The notes beneath the pieces are model-generated. The model did no database searches. It saw only the letters and a list, made by a program, of their open reading frames with translations, and had not been told where the DNA came from. Shown here piece after piece: positions 8,190 to 17,561 of a stretch of DNA of 64,000 bases. Location: NCBI RefSeq assembly GCF_001411495.1, contig NZ_CP012982.1, positions 3,224,001 through 3,288,000 of the forward strand, written 5' to 3'. Each line of letters starts with the position of its first letter. The first letter of the stretch is position 1. The position numbers and the translations under genes are program-made. The DNA comes from Burkholderia cepacia ATCC 25416. Its GTDB lineage: Bacteria; Pseudomonadota; Gammaproteobacteria; Burkholderiales; Burkholderiaceae.

Positions 8190-10057
8190 ATCGCGGGCCG
8201 CCTGCCGACACGCGCCGGCCAGTGCGCGAGCGTGCCGCGCTGCGCGCTGGTCAGCACGCATTCGGCGAACGCGTTGATCGACACGTGGCGCGCGAAGAAC
8301 TGTTCGAGCACCGCGCCGAGCAGGAACGGGCTGTCGCCGGAGAACGCATGGTCGTCGACGGTCACGTCGACCTGCACGCCACGCCCGAACATCAGGGGGC
8401 CGGACGCCGGCAGCCGGCGGAACACCGGCGAGAACGCCACGCGCAGCACGCCGTCGATCTGCCGGCGCATCGCGGCATCGGCCGGGTCGGCGTGCAGGCC
8501 GAGCAGTTCGCGCAGCGCATGCGCGCCCTCGTCGTCGTCGAGATCGGTCAGCGTGTGACGTGCGAGCCCGAGATGGCGGATCAGCCGCCACGCGGTTTGC
8601 GCGTCGGCGATCGGCGGGCGCGGCCGCGACGGGCCGCGGATCGCGACGATGCTGTCGACCGGGGCCGACACGCGCAGCGTGAACGTGTTCGCGTCGCCGG
8701 GCGGCTGCAGCAGCACGAGGTCGCGGTTCGTGCACAGCGTGTCGGCCGCCAGGTAGCGCATCGTCTCGTCGTACGGCGCGCACTGGCTGTCGACGAGCGA
8801 CACGTAGGTCTCGCTGCCGACGTAGCCGGTGCGCGTGCCGTTCGCGCGCGCCTGGGCGGAGACGAGCCGCGGTTCGCGCCGCACCGTGTAGTACGCGCCG
8901 TGGTTGCCGTCGTCGCCGGCGAACGACGCGTGAAACGGCCGGAATTCGCGCGACTGGCCGTCGTCGCGCTGCTCGCTCGCGAGGCGCTGCACCGCATAGA
9001 CCTCGTAGTCGAGCGGCCGGCTGCGATCGACGACGACATGGTGTTCGCGCGCTCCCGGCTGCAACTGAATGCGATCGGCGCGGCGCGCGAACAGGTTCAC
9101 GGCCGGCGTGCAGTTCAGCGCGAGGTGGCGCGCGCTGACGGCCGCCTCGAGCGCGGCGTCGTGGCGGTCGAACAGCACGGTCAGTTCGAACTCGTCGCCG
9201 GTCGCGCGAGCGAGCGCGGCACGCAGCCCGCCGATGCTGAAGAACAGGAAACGCGCCGGAAACGCGAAATACTCGCGCAGGAGCCGGTAACCGTGGAAGC
9301 TGCGGCCGTTGTCGGGCAGGATCGCCTGCGCGGGATCGAAACCCTCGTGGACGATCGCGTCGGCATCGAGCGTATGCAGCCAGCGCGGCGGCTGCGCCGG
9401 ATCGTGGCACACGACGCCGAGCGCATGCGCGGCGATCAGTTCGAGCAGGTGCAGCGCGTCGCGCTCGGGGCCCGCGAGATGGAACGTCAGCCGGTCGAGC
9501 GGCAGTTGCGACAGCCTGGCGCCGCCGCGCGCCTTCAGCCGGATGCGCAGCGCACCGCGCACGTCCTGCCGTGCGGCGACGACGCCGCGCGGCAGCCACG
9601 ACGGTGCGCCGGTGACGCTCGCATCGGTCAGTTCGAGCGGCCACAGCGTCAGGTCGTGCGCGGTGCGGAATTCGCACGCGGTCTGCTCGGACGCGGCCGG
9701 CCGCGCACGCAGCGCCGTGCCGGCCGGCAGCCGCCAGCCTTGCGCGAGGCTGCCTTCGTTCAGCATCGGCGCGAACCGCACGATCGCCATCGACGGCAGC
9801 GGCGCGACATAGCCGGGATACACGGCATCGAGCAGCGCCTGCGTGAAGCGCGGAAACTCGGCGTCCATCTTCAACTGCACGCGCGCGGTGAGGAAGCTGA
9901 AGCCCTCGAGCAGCCGCTCGACGTACGGGTCGGGCGGCCCCGATTCATTGAGCCGCAGCCGCGCGGCCACCTTCGGGAACTGCTGCGCGAATTCGCCGCC
10001 GAGCTCGCGCAGGTACGCGAGTTCACGGTTGTAGTAGTCGAGCAGGCGCGTATCCAT
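8186..10057 (-). CDS. tssF: T6SS baseplate subunit TssF
   Basis: TssF (ImpG/VasA) is the largest baseplate wedge protein. The 623-residue product begins MDTRLLDYYNRELAYLRELG, the hallmark of the family, followed by FPKVAARL and DPYVERLLEGFSFL. Its length matches the usual 580-630 residues. It starts 4 bases after tssE and overlaps tssG by ATGA, so the tssE-F-G baseplate set is probably translated as a coupled block. Confidence 0.96.
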   Translation of the reverse strand: MDTRLLDYYNRELAYLRELGGEFAQQFPKVAARLRLNESGPPDPYVERLLEGFSFLTARVQLKMDAEFPRFTQALLDAVYPGYVAPLPSMAIVRFAPMLNEGSLAQGWRLPAGTALRARPAASEQTACEFRTAHDLTLWPLELTDASVTGAPSWLPRGVVAARQDVRGALRIRLKARGGARLSQLPLDRLTFHLAGPERDALHLLELIAAHALGVVCHDPAQPPRWLHTLDADAIVHEGFDPAQAILPDNGRSFHGYRLLREYFAFPARFLFFSIGGLRAALARATGDEFELTVLFDRHDAALEAAVSARHLALNCTPAVNLFARRADRIQLQPGAREHHVVVDRSRPLDYEVYAVQRLASEQRDDGQSREFRPFHASFAGDDGNHGAYYTVRREPRLVSAQARANGTRTGYVGSETYVSLVDSQCAPYDETMRYLAADTLCTNRDLVLLQPPGDANTFTLRVSAPVDSIVAIRGPSRPRPPIADAQTAWRLIRHLGLARHTLTDLDDDEGAHALRELLGLHADPADAAMRRQIDGVLRVAFSPVFRRLPASGPLMFGRGVQVDVTVDDHAFSGDSPFLLGAVLEQFFARHVSINAFAECVLTSAQRGTLAHWPARVGRRPAI

Positions 10058-10061
10058 CGCG

Positions 10062-10610
10062 TCAGGCTCCCGCCACGGATTGCAGCGACATCGCGCCCGT
10101 CTCGAGATCGAGGTCGGAGCGCAGCACGAATTCGAGCGGATGCGGGATCGACCACAGCGTGCCGCGAATCTCGAACAGCAGCACGTTGTGACGCCGTTCA
10201 CCGGCGCGGCCGCCCGGCGCATCGGTCACGCTGCGGACGTCGATGCTGTCGGGCGCGATGCGCGGCTCGAAGCGCACGATCGCGTCGCGGATCGACGCCT
10301 CGACCGACATCCGCTCGACGCCCGACATCGGCTTGCCGACGAGCGGCCGCATCCCGTAGTTGAGCACCGACGCCTGCGCGTGCGCGAACGCCGGCCAGTC
10401 GACGAAACCGTCCTCGGCGTTGCGCGTGTTGAGCAGCCACGCGAGATCGCGCAGCACGGCCGCACGCAGGCGTTCGGTGCCGATCCACTGCGCGCCGGGC
10501 GCTTCGCTCGCGCGCTGGGGCGTGTCGTCGGTGAGCCGGTCGAGCAGCGCGGGCTGAAGCCGGTCGCGCAGGTTGCCCTCCCGGCCGTCGCGGGTTCGCG
10601 GGTCGTCCAT
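10062..10610 (-). CDS. tssE: T6SS baseplate subunit TssE (gp25-like)
   Basis: TssE is the gp25-like protein that starts sheath polymerisation on the baseplate. The 182-residue product has LRDRLQPALLDRLTDD near the N-terminus, then VLRDLAWLLNTRNAEDGFVDWP, and a C-terminal gp25 fold region with FEIRGTLWSIPHPLEFVLRSDLDLETGA. It lies between hcp (16-base gap) and tssF (4-base gap), a conserved order. Confidence 0.95.
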   Translation of the reverse strand: MDDPRTRDGREGNLRDRLQPALLDRLTDDTPQRASEAPGAQWIGTERLRAAVLRDLAWLLNTRNAEDGFVDWPAFAHAQASVLNYGMRPLVGKPMSGVERMSVEASIRDAIVRFEPRIAPDSIDVRSVTDAPGGRAGERRHNVLLFEIRGTLWSIPHPLEFVLRSDLDLETGAMSLQSVAGA

Positions 10611-10626
10611 GGTCGTCTCCGCGCCG

Positions 10627-11118
10627 TCACATCTCGGTGTTTTCCTTGATGTTCCAGCCGACGGTCACCTCCGCGCCCTTGCCGCCGTTGTCGTTCTGCT
10701 GCCAGTACTGCTTCTTCACCTTCGCGGCCTGGAAGCCGTAGTGCATCATCAGCCGGTCGGCGACGTCGCCCGGATCGATCCCCGCGACCTGCGCGGACGT
10801 GACGAGCACCTCCTGCAGCGTCACGCGCATGAACTCGACCTGCGTGCCGCCCGTCTTGCACGCGGAGATCTCGACCGACGACAAATGCTTGCCGTTCGCG
10901 CAGTTCTTGATGATCGCGGGTGCCCCCTTGTCCATGTACGCGGCGACGACCAGATCGTTGAAGCTCGCCTTGCCCGCGTTGCCGCCGCTGCCGCTCGCCA
11001 TGGCGCCCGGCTGGCTCGCGCCCCACGTGAACGACTGGATGTCGGTCCAGCCCTTGTGCTGCGCGTCCGCCGATTCGCCGGTCACGCCGTCCACCTTCAT
11101 AAACATTGCCACGCCCAT
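10627..11118 (-). CDS. hcp: T6SS inner tube protein Hcp (TssD)
   Basis: Hcp hexamers stack into the tube propelled out of the cell. The 163-residue product contains MFMKVDGVTGESADAQHKGWTD-type family start residues, the core SFTWGASQPG, and the extended C-terminal strand ending VTVGWNIKENTEM. It has no signal peptide, as expected. It is downstream of tssC with a 71-base gap, the widest among the structural genes here apart from the 75 and 82 base gaps around the kinase/tssA/tssB genes. Confidence 0.97.
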   Translation of the reverse strand: MGVAMFMKVDGVTGESADAQHKGWTDIQSFTWGASQPGAMASGSGGNAGKASFNDLVVAAYMDKGAPAIIKNCANGKHLSSVEISACKTGGTQVEFMRVTLQEVLVTSAQVAGIDPGDVADRLMMHYGFQAAKVKKQYWQQNDNGGKGAEVTVGWNIKENTEM

Positions 11119-11189
11119 AACCGTCTCCGTTTCAGTGCGATGTCAGGATGAATGCCGCGTTGAAGTCCGATCGTTGCATGCGCCGCCGC

Positions 11190-12698
11190 TCATTCGTTGG
11201 CCGCCTTCGCGGTCGGCAGCCGCGAGATGAGCCGCAGCGACACGGTGAGCCCTTCCAGCTGGTAATGCGGCCGCAGGAAGAATTTCGACGTGTAGTAGCC
11301 GGGGTTGTCCTCGACCTCGTCGACGACCACCTGCGCGGCCGCGAGCGGCTTGCGCGCCTTGGTTTCCTGCGACGAATTGACGGGGTCGCCGTCGACGTAG
11401 TTCATGATCCAGTCGTTCAGCCAGCGCTCCATGTCGTCGCGTTCGCGGAACGAGCCGATCTTGTCGCGCACGATGCACTTCAGGTAATGCGCGAAGCGGC
11501 AGCACGCGAACAGGTACGGCAGGCGGCCGGACAGGCGCGCGTTCGCGGTCGCGTCGGGATCGTGATACTCGGCCGGCTGGTACAGCGACTGCGCGCCGAT
11601 GAACGCCGCGAAATCCGAGTTCTTCCGGTGCACGAACGGCATGAAGCCGTTCTTCGCGAGCTCGGCCTCGCGGCGGTCGCTGATCGCGATCTCGGTCGGG
11701 CACTTCTGGTCGACGCCGCCGTCGTCGGTCGGGAACGTGTGGCTCGGCAGCCCTTCGACCGCCCCGCCCGATTCAACGCCGCGGATCGACGAACACCAGC
11801 CGTACTGCTTGAACGAGCGGTTGATGTTCGCGGCCATCGCGTACGCCGAGTTCGCCCACGTGTAGCGGTCGTGGTTCGCGGCGTCGGTGTCTTCCTCGAA
11901 GTCGAATTCGTCGACCGGGTTGGTGCGCGCGCCGTACGGCAGCCGGGCGAGAAAGCGCGGCATCGCGAGCCCGATGTAGCGCGAATCCTCCGACTGCCGC
12001 AGGCTGCGCCACGCCGCGTATTCGGTGTTCTGGAAGATCTTCGTCAGGTCGCGCGGGTTCGACAGCTCCTGCCACGAATCCATCTGCATCAGCTCGGGCG
12101 ACGCGCCGGCGATGAACGGCGCGTGCGCGGCCGCCGCGATCTTCGACAGCTCGCCGAGCATCTCGACGTCGGGCGGGCTGTGGTTGAAATGGAAATCGCC
12201 GACCAGGCAGCCGAACGGCTCGCCGCCGAACTGCCCGTATTCCTCCTCGTAGATCTTGCGGAACAGCGGGCTCTGGTCCCACGCGACGCCCTTGTAGCGT
12301 TTCAGCGTCCGCGCGACTTCGTTGCGCGACGCCGGCAGCGCCTTGATCTTCAGCAGCTCGTCGGTCTCGGTGTGCGTGACGAGGTAATGCAGCCCGCGCC
12401 ACGCGCCTTCGAGCGTCTGGAACTCGTCGTGATGCAGGATCTGGTTGATCTGCTCGGACAGCTTGCGGTCGATCTCCGCGATGATCTGCTTCACGCTGCC
12501 GTACGCGTCGTTCGTCATGCCGACCGTATGTTCGAGCGCCTGCTGCGCAAGCGTGCGCACCGCGCGCTCGACCGATTCGCGCGCCTCGGCCGTCTTCGGC
12601 TTGAACTCCTTCTGCAGCAGCGCCGCGAATTCGTCGTGCGCGACGGCGGGTCGCGCGGCATCGCGCGCGTCGACGCGGGACTGGACAGGATCATTCAT
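11190..12698 (-). CDS. tssC: T6SS contractile sheath large subunit TssC
   Basis: TssC (VipB) pairs with TssB to build the contractile sheath. The product has 502 residues. Typical segments are INQILHHDEFQTLEGAWRGLHYLV, EFGQFGGEPFGCLVGDF-type sequence (here EYGQFGGEPFGCLVGDFHF), FLARLPYG, and the C-terminal YYTSKFFLRPHYQLEGLTVSLRLISRLP. It overlaps the end of tssB by 8 bases, consistent with stoichiometric coupled expression. Confidence 0.97.
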   Translation of the reverse strand: MNDPVQSRVDARDAARPAVAHDEFAALLQKEFKPKTAEARESVERAVRTLAQQALEHTVGMTNDAYGSVKQIIAEIDRKLSEQINQILHHDEFQTLEGAWRGLHYLVTHTETDELLKIKALPASRNEVARTLKRYKGVAWDQSPLFRKIYEEEYGQFGGEPFGCLVGDFHFNHSPPDVEMLGELSKIAAAAHAPFIAGASPELMQMDSWQELSNPRDLTKIFQNTEYAAWRSLRQSEDSRYIGLAMPRFLARLPYGARTNPVDEFDFEEDTDAANHDRYTWANSAYAMAANINRSFKQYGWCSSIRGVESGGAVEGLPSHTFPTDDGGVDQKCPTEIAISDRREAELAKNGFMPFVHRKNSDFAAFIGAQSLYQPAEYHDPDATANARLSGRLPYLFACCRFAHYLKCIVRDKIGSFRERDDMERWLNDWIMNYVDGDPVNSSQETKARKPLAAAQVVVDEVEDNPGYYTSKFFLRPHYQLEGLTVSLRLISRLPTAKAANE

Positions 12699-13245
12699 CG
12701 CGGGCCTCCGGTTGGGTCGCGTCGCCGCTCTGCGCGCTCGCGTGCGGTTCGCGCACGAGCGTCTTCAGCAGGTCGGGGTCGTTGATCGCGCGTTCGATCA
12801 GTTGCTCGGCACCGTGCTTGCCGTCCATGTACGAGAGCAGGTTCGACAGCTCGGTGCGCGCCTCCAGCAGCCGGCGCAGCGCGTCGACGTTGCGTGCGAT
12901 CGCGGCCGGCGAGAAATCGTCGATCTGCTCGAACGTCATGTCGACGTTGAGCATCCCTTCGCCCGTCAGCGTGTTCGGCACCTGGAACGCGACGCGCGGC
13001 GCGACCGATTTCATCCGCTCGTCGAAGTTGTCGACGTCGATCTCGAGAAACTTGCGCTCCGGCAGGTCCGGCAGCGGCTCGGCACGCTTGCCCGCCAGGT
13101 CCGAAATCACGCCCATCACGAACGGCAGCTGTACCTTGCGTTCGGCGCCGTAGGTCTCGACGTCATACTCGATCTGCACGCGCGGCGCCCGATTGCGCGC
13201 GATGAACTTCTGTCCGCTGCCCGCCGCCTTGGTTCTGTCCGTCAT
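12691..13245 (-). CDS. tssB: T6SS contractile sheath small subunit TssB
   Basis: TssB (VipA) is the small sheath subunit. The 184-residue product has FIARNRAPRVQIEYDVETYGAE, LPFVMGVISDLAG and KFLEIDVDNFDERM, all typical. ATG at 13245 was chosen because AAGGAG lies about 6 bases upstream; a GTG at 13260 in the same frame would place the Shine-Dalgarno sequence inside the gene. The C-terminal helices (NLLSYMDGKHGAEQL) are the part ClpV and TssC normally contact. Confidence 0.96.
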   Translation of the reverse strand: MTDRTKAAGSGQKFIARNRAPRVQIEYDVETYGAERKVQLPFVMGVISDLAGKRAEPLPDLPERKFLEIDVDNFDERMKSVAPRVAFQVPNTLTGEGMLNVDMTFEQIDDFSPAAIARNVDALRRLLEARTELSNLLSYMDGKHGAEQLIERAINDPDLLKTLVREPHASAQSGDATQPEARDE

Positions 13246-13327
13246 CGTCCACTCCTTCACATCGATCAGGTTGCGCAGTCCGTCGTTGCCGCCCGCATGG
13301 CGGTTCCTTTCGTTCGGTCCATTCGTT

Positions 13328-14449
13328 TCATTCGCTTCGCTCGCCGCTCAGCAGGTCCAGCTTCGCGAGGCTCTCCGGCGCGAGATCGCGGATGATTTCG
13401 TAGAAGTCGAGCGCGAGCAGCCGCTGCGCGCGCCGCAGCAGCAGCGGCGCCGGGTGGCTCGGTTCGTGCTGCTCGAAATAGCGGCACATCTTGTCGAGAC
13501 CGATGCGCACGTCGTCGCGGCTCGTGATGTCGGCCTCGCGCCACGCGTGGGCGTTTGGCATCGGCGTCGACGTCGACGCAGCGGGTGCCGAGACCGCCTG
13601 CGACGCGTCGCCGGGAACGGCCTGCTGCGTGGCGGGCGACACCGGTTGCGGCTCGGGTAGCGGCACCTCGCGTGCGATGCGCCGCAGCGCCTTCTCCGCA
13701 TCGCCTTCGTCGGGTGCCCATTCGCGGCCCAGCTTGTCCGTCACGCACGCGCGGATCGCATCCAGCGCATGCAGTGCCGCGCGCGCCGCGTCGAGCGGCG
13801 TCGCGCCGTCGCCCGACGCGGCCGACAGCGCGGCCAGCAGGCTTTCGCGGCTGCCGGCCGCGGGGCTGCCGGTATCGTCGCGGCCGTCGAGCAGCCGTTC
13901 GGCGTCGCGCACGCTCGGCCCGCCTTCGAACAGCGGCTGGCGGCGCGCCGCGCGCGCGCAGTCGTGTGCGCCGGCCACGTCGGCGAGCGCGTTCATCCGC
14001 GGTGTCGGGTCCGGTTCGCCGTCCGCGTCGAGCCGCGGATGCAGGGCGTCCCAGCGGCGCTCGAGCAGGTTCGCGACGAGCGCGAGCGCGTCCGCATAAC
14101 CGGGGATGCCGTGCTGCTCGATCCAGCTTCGCGCGAGACAGGCGATCACGCGCAGGTCCTTCGTGCGCGCGGACAGCGCCAGCGCGAGCCGCTCGACCGC
14201 GCGCCAGTCGGGCGCCTCGGCCGGGATCACGGTGTCGCCGTATTGCTGCTCGGCGCGTGGCGTCGCACGCTCCTGCAACTGGAGGAACTCGGCGTCGTAT
14301 TCGAGGTTCGCGCCGCACGGCGCATCGGGCGCGACATCCGCGAGCAACGGGCCGATCAGGCCCGCGCGCGGCGTCGCCGGGATGCCGGGCGGCACCGCGG
14401 AAAATGCGGCGGCGGCCAGCGCCGCCTGGCTGACGTCATTCGAATGCAT
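13328..14449 (-). CDS. tssA: T6SS assembly protein TssA
   Basis: TssA primes tube and sheath assembly. The 373-residue product has an ImpA-type N-terminal domain (PLLADVAPDAPCGANLEYDAEFLQLQ and WRAVERLALALSARTKDLRVIACLARSWI), a variable middle rich in Ala, Pro and Ser, and a short C-terminal region DVRIGLDKMCRYFEQHEPSHPAPLLLRRAQRLLALDFYEIIRDL of the kind found in the short TssA subfamily. Its first 14 bases overlap the end of the kinase gene. An 82-base gap separates it from tssB. Confidence 0.93.
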   Translation of the reverse strand: MHSNDVSQAALAAAAFSAVPPGIPATPRAGLIGPLLADVAPDAPCGANLEYDAEFLQLQERATPRAEQQYGDTVIPAEAPDWRAVERLALALSARTKDLRVIACLARSWIEQHGIPGYADALALVANLLERRWDALHPRLDADGEPDPTPRMNALADVAGAHDCARAARRQPLFEGGPSVRDAERLLDGRDDTGSPAAGSRESLLAALSAASGDGATPLDAARAALHALDAIRACVTDKLGREWAPDEGDAEKALRRIAREVPLPEPQPVSPATQQAVPGDASQAVSAPAASTSTPMPNAHAWREADITSRDDVRIGLDKMCRYFEQHEPSHPAPLLLRRAQRLLALDFYEIIRDLAPESLAKLDLLSGERSE

Positions 14450-16790
14450 AGTCGATGTTGACCGGTTTGCTGCCGAAATCGATCGCCACGGTGCGGTGCA
14501 ACGGCGGCAGCGAGCCGTTGCGGATTTCGATCACGTAGACGCCCGGCGTCAGCGATACCGAACGCAGCGGCGGGCTCGCACCGCGCCGCGCGCCGTTCAC
14601 GTAGACGTCGCCCCATGGCCGCACGTTGAAACGCACCTGCACGGTTTCCTGCGCCTTCGGCGCACGCGGCTGTTGCTCGGCAGGCAGCGCGTTCACGGCG
14701 GCGACGGCCGTCTGGCTGTCCGGCGGTTTCGGTGCCGGGGATGGCGTCGTCACCGGCGGAACGGCGGCTTCCGACGGCGGCACGTTGACGACGCGCTCCG
14801 ACGCGTCGAGGCTGCCGGCGGGCGCGATGGCGGGGCTGGCGCCGGCCGGCGGCGGGGCCGCGTTCGTCACGGTGGTCGCAACCTGCGGCGCGGGCGCGGC
14901 GGCCTCGACGGCCGGCGTGCTGGCAGGCTCGGCGGCGACGCGTGGCGGCGGAACCTGTGCAGACGATCCGGCCGGCAGGCTGGACGGCGGCACGACGATC
15001 GGCGTCGGCCCCTGCTGGGCCAGTGTGGCAGCCGGCGTGCTCGCGGGCGGTGACGTGCCGGCCTGCGGCTGGCTCGCGACGGGCGTGGGCTCGTCGGCCA
15101 CGCGGGCGGGACGCGACAGATAGGTCGCGGCGAGCCCGACGGCGATCAGCGCGACGACCGCGCCACCGGCGTAGACAGGCAGCCGGCGCTTGCGCGATCC
15201 GGCGGGGGCGTGGCTGTGCTGAGCGCCGGGCGGCACGGAAGCGCCGCCTGACGACGATGCAGCGGGATACGGTGCGGCCGTACTTGCGGCACCGGCACCG
15301 GCACCGGCACCAGCGCCTTCAGCCGCGAACGCGTCCGCTTTCGCGGAACCCGCCGCACCACGCGCGCCGATGTCCGTATCGGGTCTTGCGGATCGCGCGC
15401 CGGTTTCGTCGTGCGGGTCGGTGCGTGCAGCGGACGGTTCTTTCGCGCGTTCGACGTTTCCATTCGGCGCATCGGATTCAACCGGTTTCGCGGTCGGCCG
15501 GGACGCATGCGATGCGGACGCTGCGAGCGCTCCCGCAGCCGCCGTGGCGGCTGCGCCGTGCGTGGCCGCTTTCAACGTTGGAGACACATCGTCGGTTTCC
15601 GGCTTGCCGTCCGACACACCGGGCGATGCGGATACCGTGTCCGTAGGCGTCGACACAGGGCCTGCACCCGCCTGCGTCGGCGGCGCAGCGCCACCCGAAG
15701 CAGTCCCACCCGCGCCGATCGAAGTCGCGGCGGCAGCCGACGCGGTCCCGGCCTCGACAGAAGCCGCCCCCTTGTCTCCCCCGCTCCTGCCCGCATCGCC
15801 CACGGGCGGCACGGCGGGCGCGCCATACCCGCTGCCCGTCCGGTCGAAGTCCCGCAACCCGAGTTCCGCCGCGAATGCCGCGACCGATTCCGGCCGGTCC
15901 GGAATCCGCAACTGCAGCGCATGATCGACGGCCGCGAGAAAAGCCGGGCTGTACACCTCGCCGGCCGGCAGTTCACGCGACGCGAGCGGCCGGTACGTGT
16001 CCTTGATGCTGCGCACGACGGCCGCGGGCGGCAACTCGCCGGTGATCATCGCGTGCATCACCGCGCCGAGCGCATAGAGATCCGTCCATGGCCCCTGGCT
16101 GAACGCGGGATCGTCGGTGTATTGCTCGATCGGCGCGTAGCCGGGCTTGATCATCATCGCGCCGTCGTCGACCAGATCGCCGATCCGTTTGCGTGCCGCG
16201 CCGAAGTCGAGCAGGATCGCGCTGCCGTTCGGGCGGATCAGCACGTTGTCGAGCGCGACGTCGCGATGGAAGCACTGCGCGCGATGCAGCGTGTCGAGCG
16301 CGCCGAGCAGCGCGCCGACGATGTTGCGCAACTGTGTCTCGCTGATCCGCATCCCGCCGTCGAGCAGTTGCTTGAGCGTGCGCCCCTCGTAGAACGGCAT
16401 CACCATGTACGCGGTGCCGTGGCTTTCCCAGAAATGCAGGACCTTGACGAGCCCCGGATGGTCGAATTGCGCGAGCAGGCGCGCTTCGTTGAGGAACGCG
16501 CCGCGCCCCGCGTCGAATGCCTGCGCGAACCGCTCGGAGCGCAGCGACACCGTATAGTCGCCGCCGCGCGTGGCCAGCATCGACGGCATGTACTCCTTGA
16601 TCGCGACCGCGCGCCGCAACGTGCGGTCGAACGCGCGATAGACGATCCCGAAGCCGCCGATGCCCAGCACCTCGTCGAGCTGCAATTCGCCGAGGCGATG
16701 GCCGAGCGGCAGCGGCCGCACCGTGAATTCGGATGCGTCGCCGCGTGTCGCCGTGTCGTGCTCGTTGTCTCTCGATCCAGCGTCCTTCAT
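14436..16790 (-). CDS. membrane Ser/Thr protein kinase of the T6SS (PpkA-like)
   Basis: This 784-residue eukaryotic-type kinase has a glycine loop GIGGFG (43-48), Lys65 in VAIKEYMP, catalytic loop HRDVALDN (175-182) and DFG (195-197), so it should be active. A long disordered Ala/Pro/Ser region follows, containing a (GCACCG) hexamer repeat near 15290-15315. A single transmembrane helix lies near 537-558 (GGAVVALIAVGLAATYL). A C-terminal PEGA-like domain (about 718-784) is predicted periplasmic. With TagH (FHA) and TagF it would form the threonine-phosphorylation pathway controlling T6SS assembly. ATG at 16790 was chosen, with AGAGG upstream; two in-frame GTGs lie 6 and 9 bases earlier. It differs from Pseudomonas PpkA in its periplasmic domain. 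Confidence 0.9.
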   Translation of the reverse strand: MKDAGSRDNEHDTATRGDASEFTVRPLPLGHRLGELQLDEVLGIGGFGIVYRAFDRTLRRAVAIKEYMPSMLATRGGDYTVSLRSERFAQAFDAGRGAFLNEARLLAQFDHPGLVKVLHFWESHGTAYMVMPFYEGRTLKQLLDGGMRISETQLRNIVGALLGALDTLHRAQCFHRDVALDNVLIRPNGSAILLDFGAARKRIGDLVDDGAMMIKPGYAPIEQYTDDPAFSQGPWTDLYALGAVMHAMITGELPPAAVVRSIKDTYRPLASRELPAGEVYSPAFLAAVDHALQLRIPDRPESVAAFAAELGLRDFDRTGSGYGAPAVPPVGDAGRSGGDKGAASVEAGTASAAAATSIGAGGTASGGAAPPTQAGAGPVSTPTDTVSASPGVSDGKPETDDVSPTLKAATHGAAATAAAGALAASASHASRPTAKPVESDAPNGNVERAKEPSAARTDPHDETGARSARPDTDIGARGAAGSAKADAFAAEGAGAGAGAGAASTAAPYPAASSSGGASVPPGAQHSHAPAGSRKRRLPVYAGGAVVALIAVGLAATYLSRPARVADEPTPVASQPQAGTSPPASTPAATLAQQGPTPIVVPPSSLPAGSSAQVPPPRVAAEPASTPAVEAAAPAPQVATTVTNAAPPPAGASPAIAPAGSLDASERVVNVPPSEAAVPPVTTPSPAPKPPDSQTAVAAVNALPAEQQPRAPKAQETVQVRFNVRPWGDVYVNGARRGASPPLRSVSLTPGVYVIEIRNGSLPPLHRTVAIDFGSKPVNIDYAFE

Positions 16791-16865
16791 CTCCACCACC
16801 TCTCGAAACCGCGTCCTTTCCGCCCGCCGCCGCGCCCGGCGGCCCGCCGTCCTTCTGTCCGGCCG

Positions 16866-17561
16866 CTAACCGCCGCCGAACAGCGTCAGGAACAGCGCGT
16901 TGTCGGGCGTGCCCGTGTGCGCGTGCGTGCGCAGCGGCGATCCGTCCGCGCGGTTGGTCCACCAGAAGCTGGTGCCGCCGTGCGGGTCGAAGTAACCGGA
17001 CAGCCCCGGCCACGCGGCCGGCGCCGGCCGCTCCGGCAGCGGCGCCGGCGTGCCGTCGACGATGTCCGCGTGCCTGTCGACGCCCGGCGCGAGCCGCACG
17101 CGTTCGAGCGTCCGCTCGAGATCGCCCGGCGCGCGGGCATGGCGGATCGCGTCGAGCAGCGCCTGTCCGACCTGCCAGTAGAACGCGTCGGCGGCGTCCG
17201 GCAGCCCGTTCCAGTAATCGGCCGCACGCATCGGCAGCGTGACGATCACCGGGTAGTAGCGCCCCACGCGGTCGCAGCTCGGCGCGAGGCAGCCCGGCTG
17301 CACGCACGACGCGCCGGCGCCCGCCGGGATCAGGAAATTCCAGACCGGCGCGACTGTGTAATGGCGCTCGATTTCGTCCGCGCCGCGCTGGCGCATCGCG
17401 GCCATCCCCTGCTGGAGCCAGCGCTCCCACCACAGCGCGAGCGCATGCGGCAGCCGGCTGTTCACGAAGTCGCCGGCGCCGGGAATCTTCCCGTACCAGG
17501 CCGGCGCATCGCCGTCGGTACGCGTGAACGGCGGTGTCGGGCTCATGGCTTCGGAGGGCAT
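16866..17561 (-). CDS. tagF: T6SS-associated protein TagF
   Basis: TagF proteins post-translationally restrain T6SS assembly. The 231-residue product has AWYGKIPGAGDFVNSRLP at its start and SFWWTNRADG near its end, typical of the DUF2094/TagF family. ATG at 17561 is preceded by GGAG at 8-base spacing, which favours it; an internal ATG at 17546 overlaps the tssM stop as ATGA and remains possible. In other systems TagF is sometimes fused to a PppA phosphatase, but here it stands alone. Confidence 0.92.
   Translation of the reverse strand: MPSEAMSPTPPFTRTDGDAPAWYGKIPGAGDFVNSRLPHALALWWERWLQQGMAAMRQRGADEIERHYTVAPVWNFLIPAGAGASCVQPGCLAPSCDRVGRYYPVIVTLPMRAADYWNGLPDAADAFYWQVGQALLDAIRHARAPGDLERTLERVRLAPGVDRHADIVDGTPAPLPERPAPAAWPGLSGYFDPHGGTSFWWTNRADGSPLRTHAHTGTPDNALFLTLFGGG

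Noticed and set aside
4557..8558. 1333-codon open frame on the + strand
   Set aside because: It is antisense to clpV, tssG and tssF; high-GC coding DNA leaves long open antisense frames, and its Arg/Ala/His-rich composition resembles no family.
15290..15315. GCACCG hexamer repeat
   Set aside because: Lies inside the disordered linker of the kinase and only encodes Gly-Ala; noted in the kinase entry.
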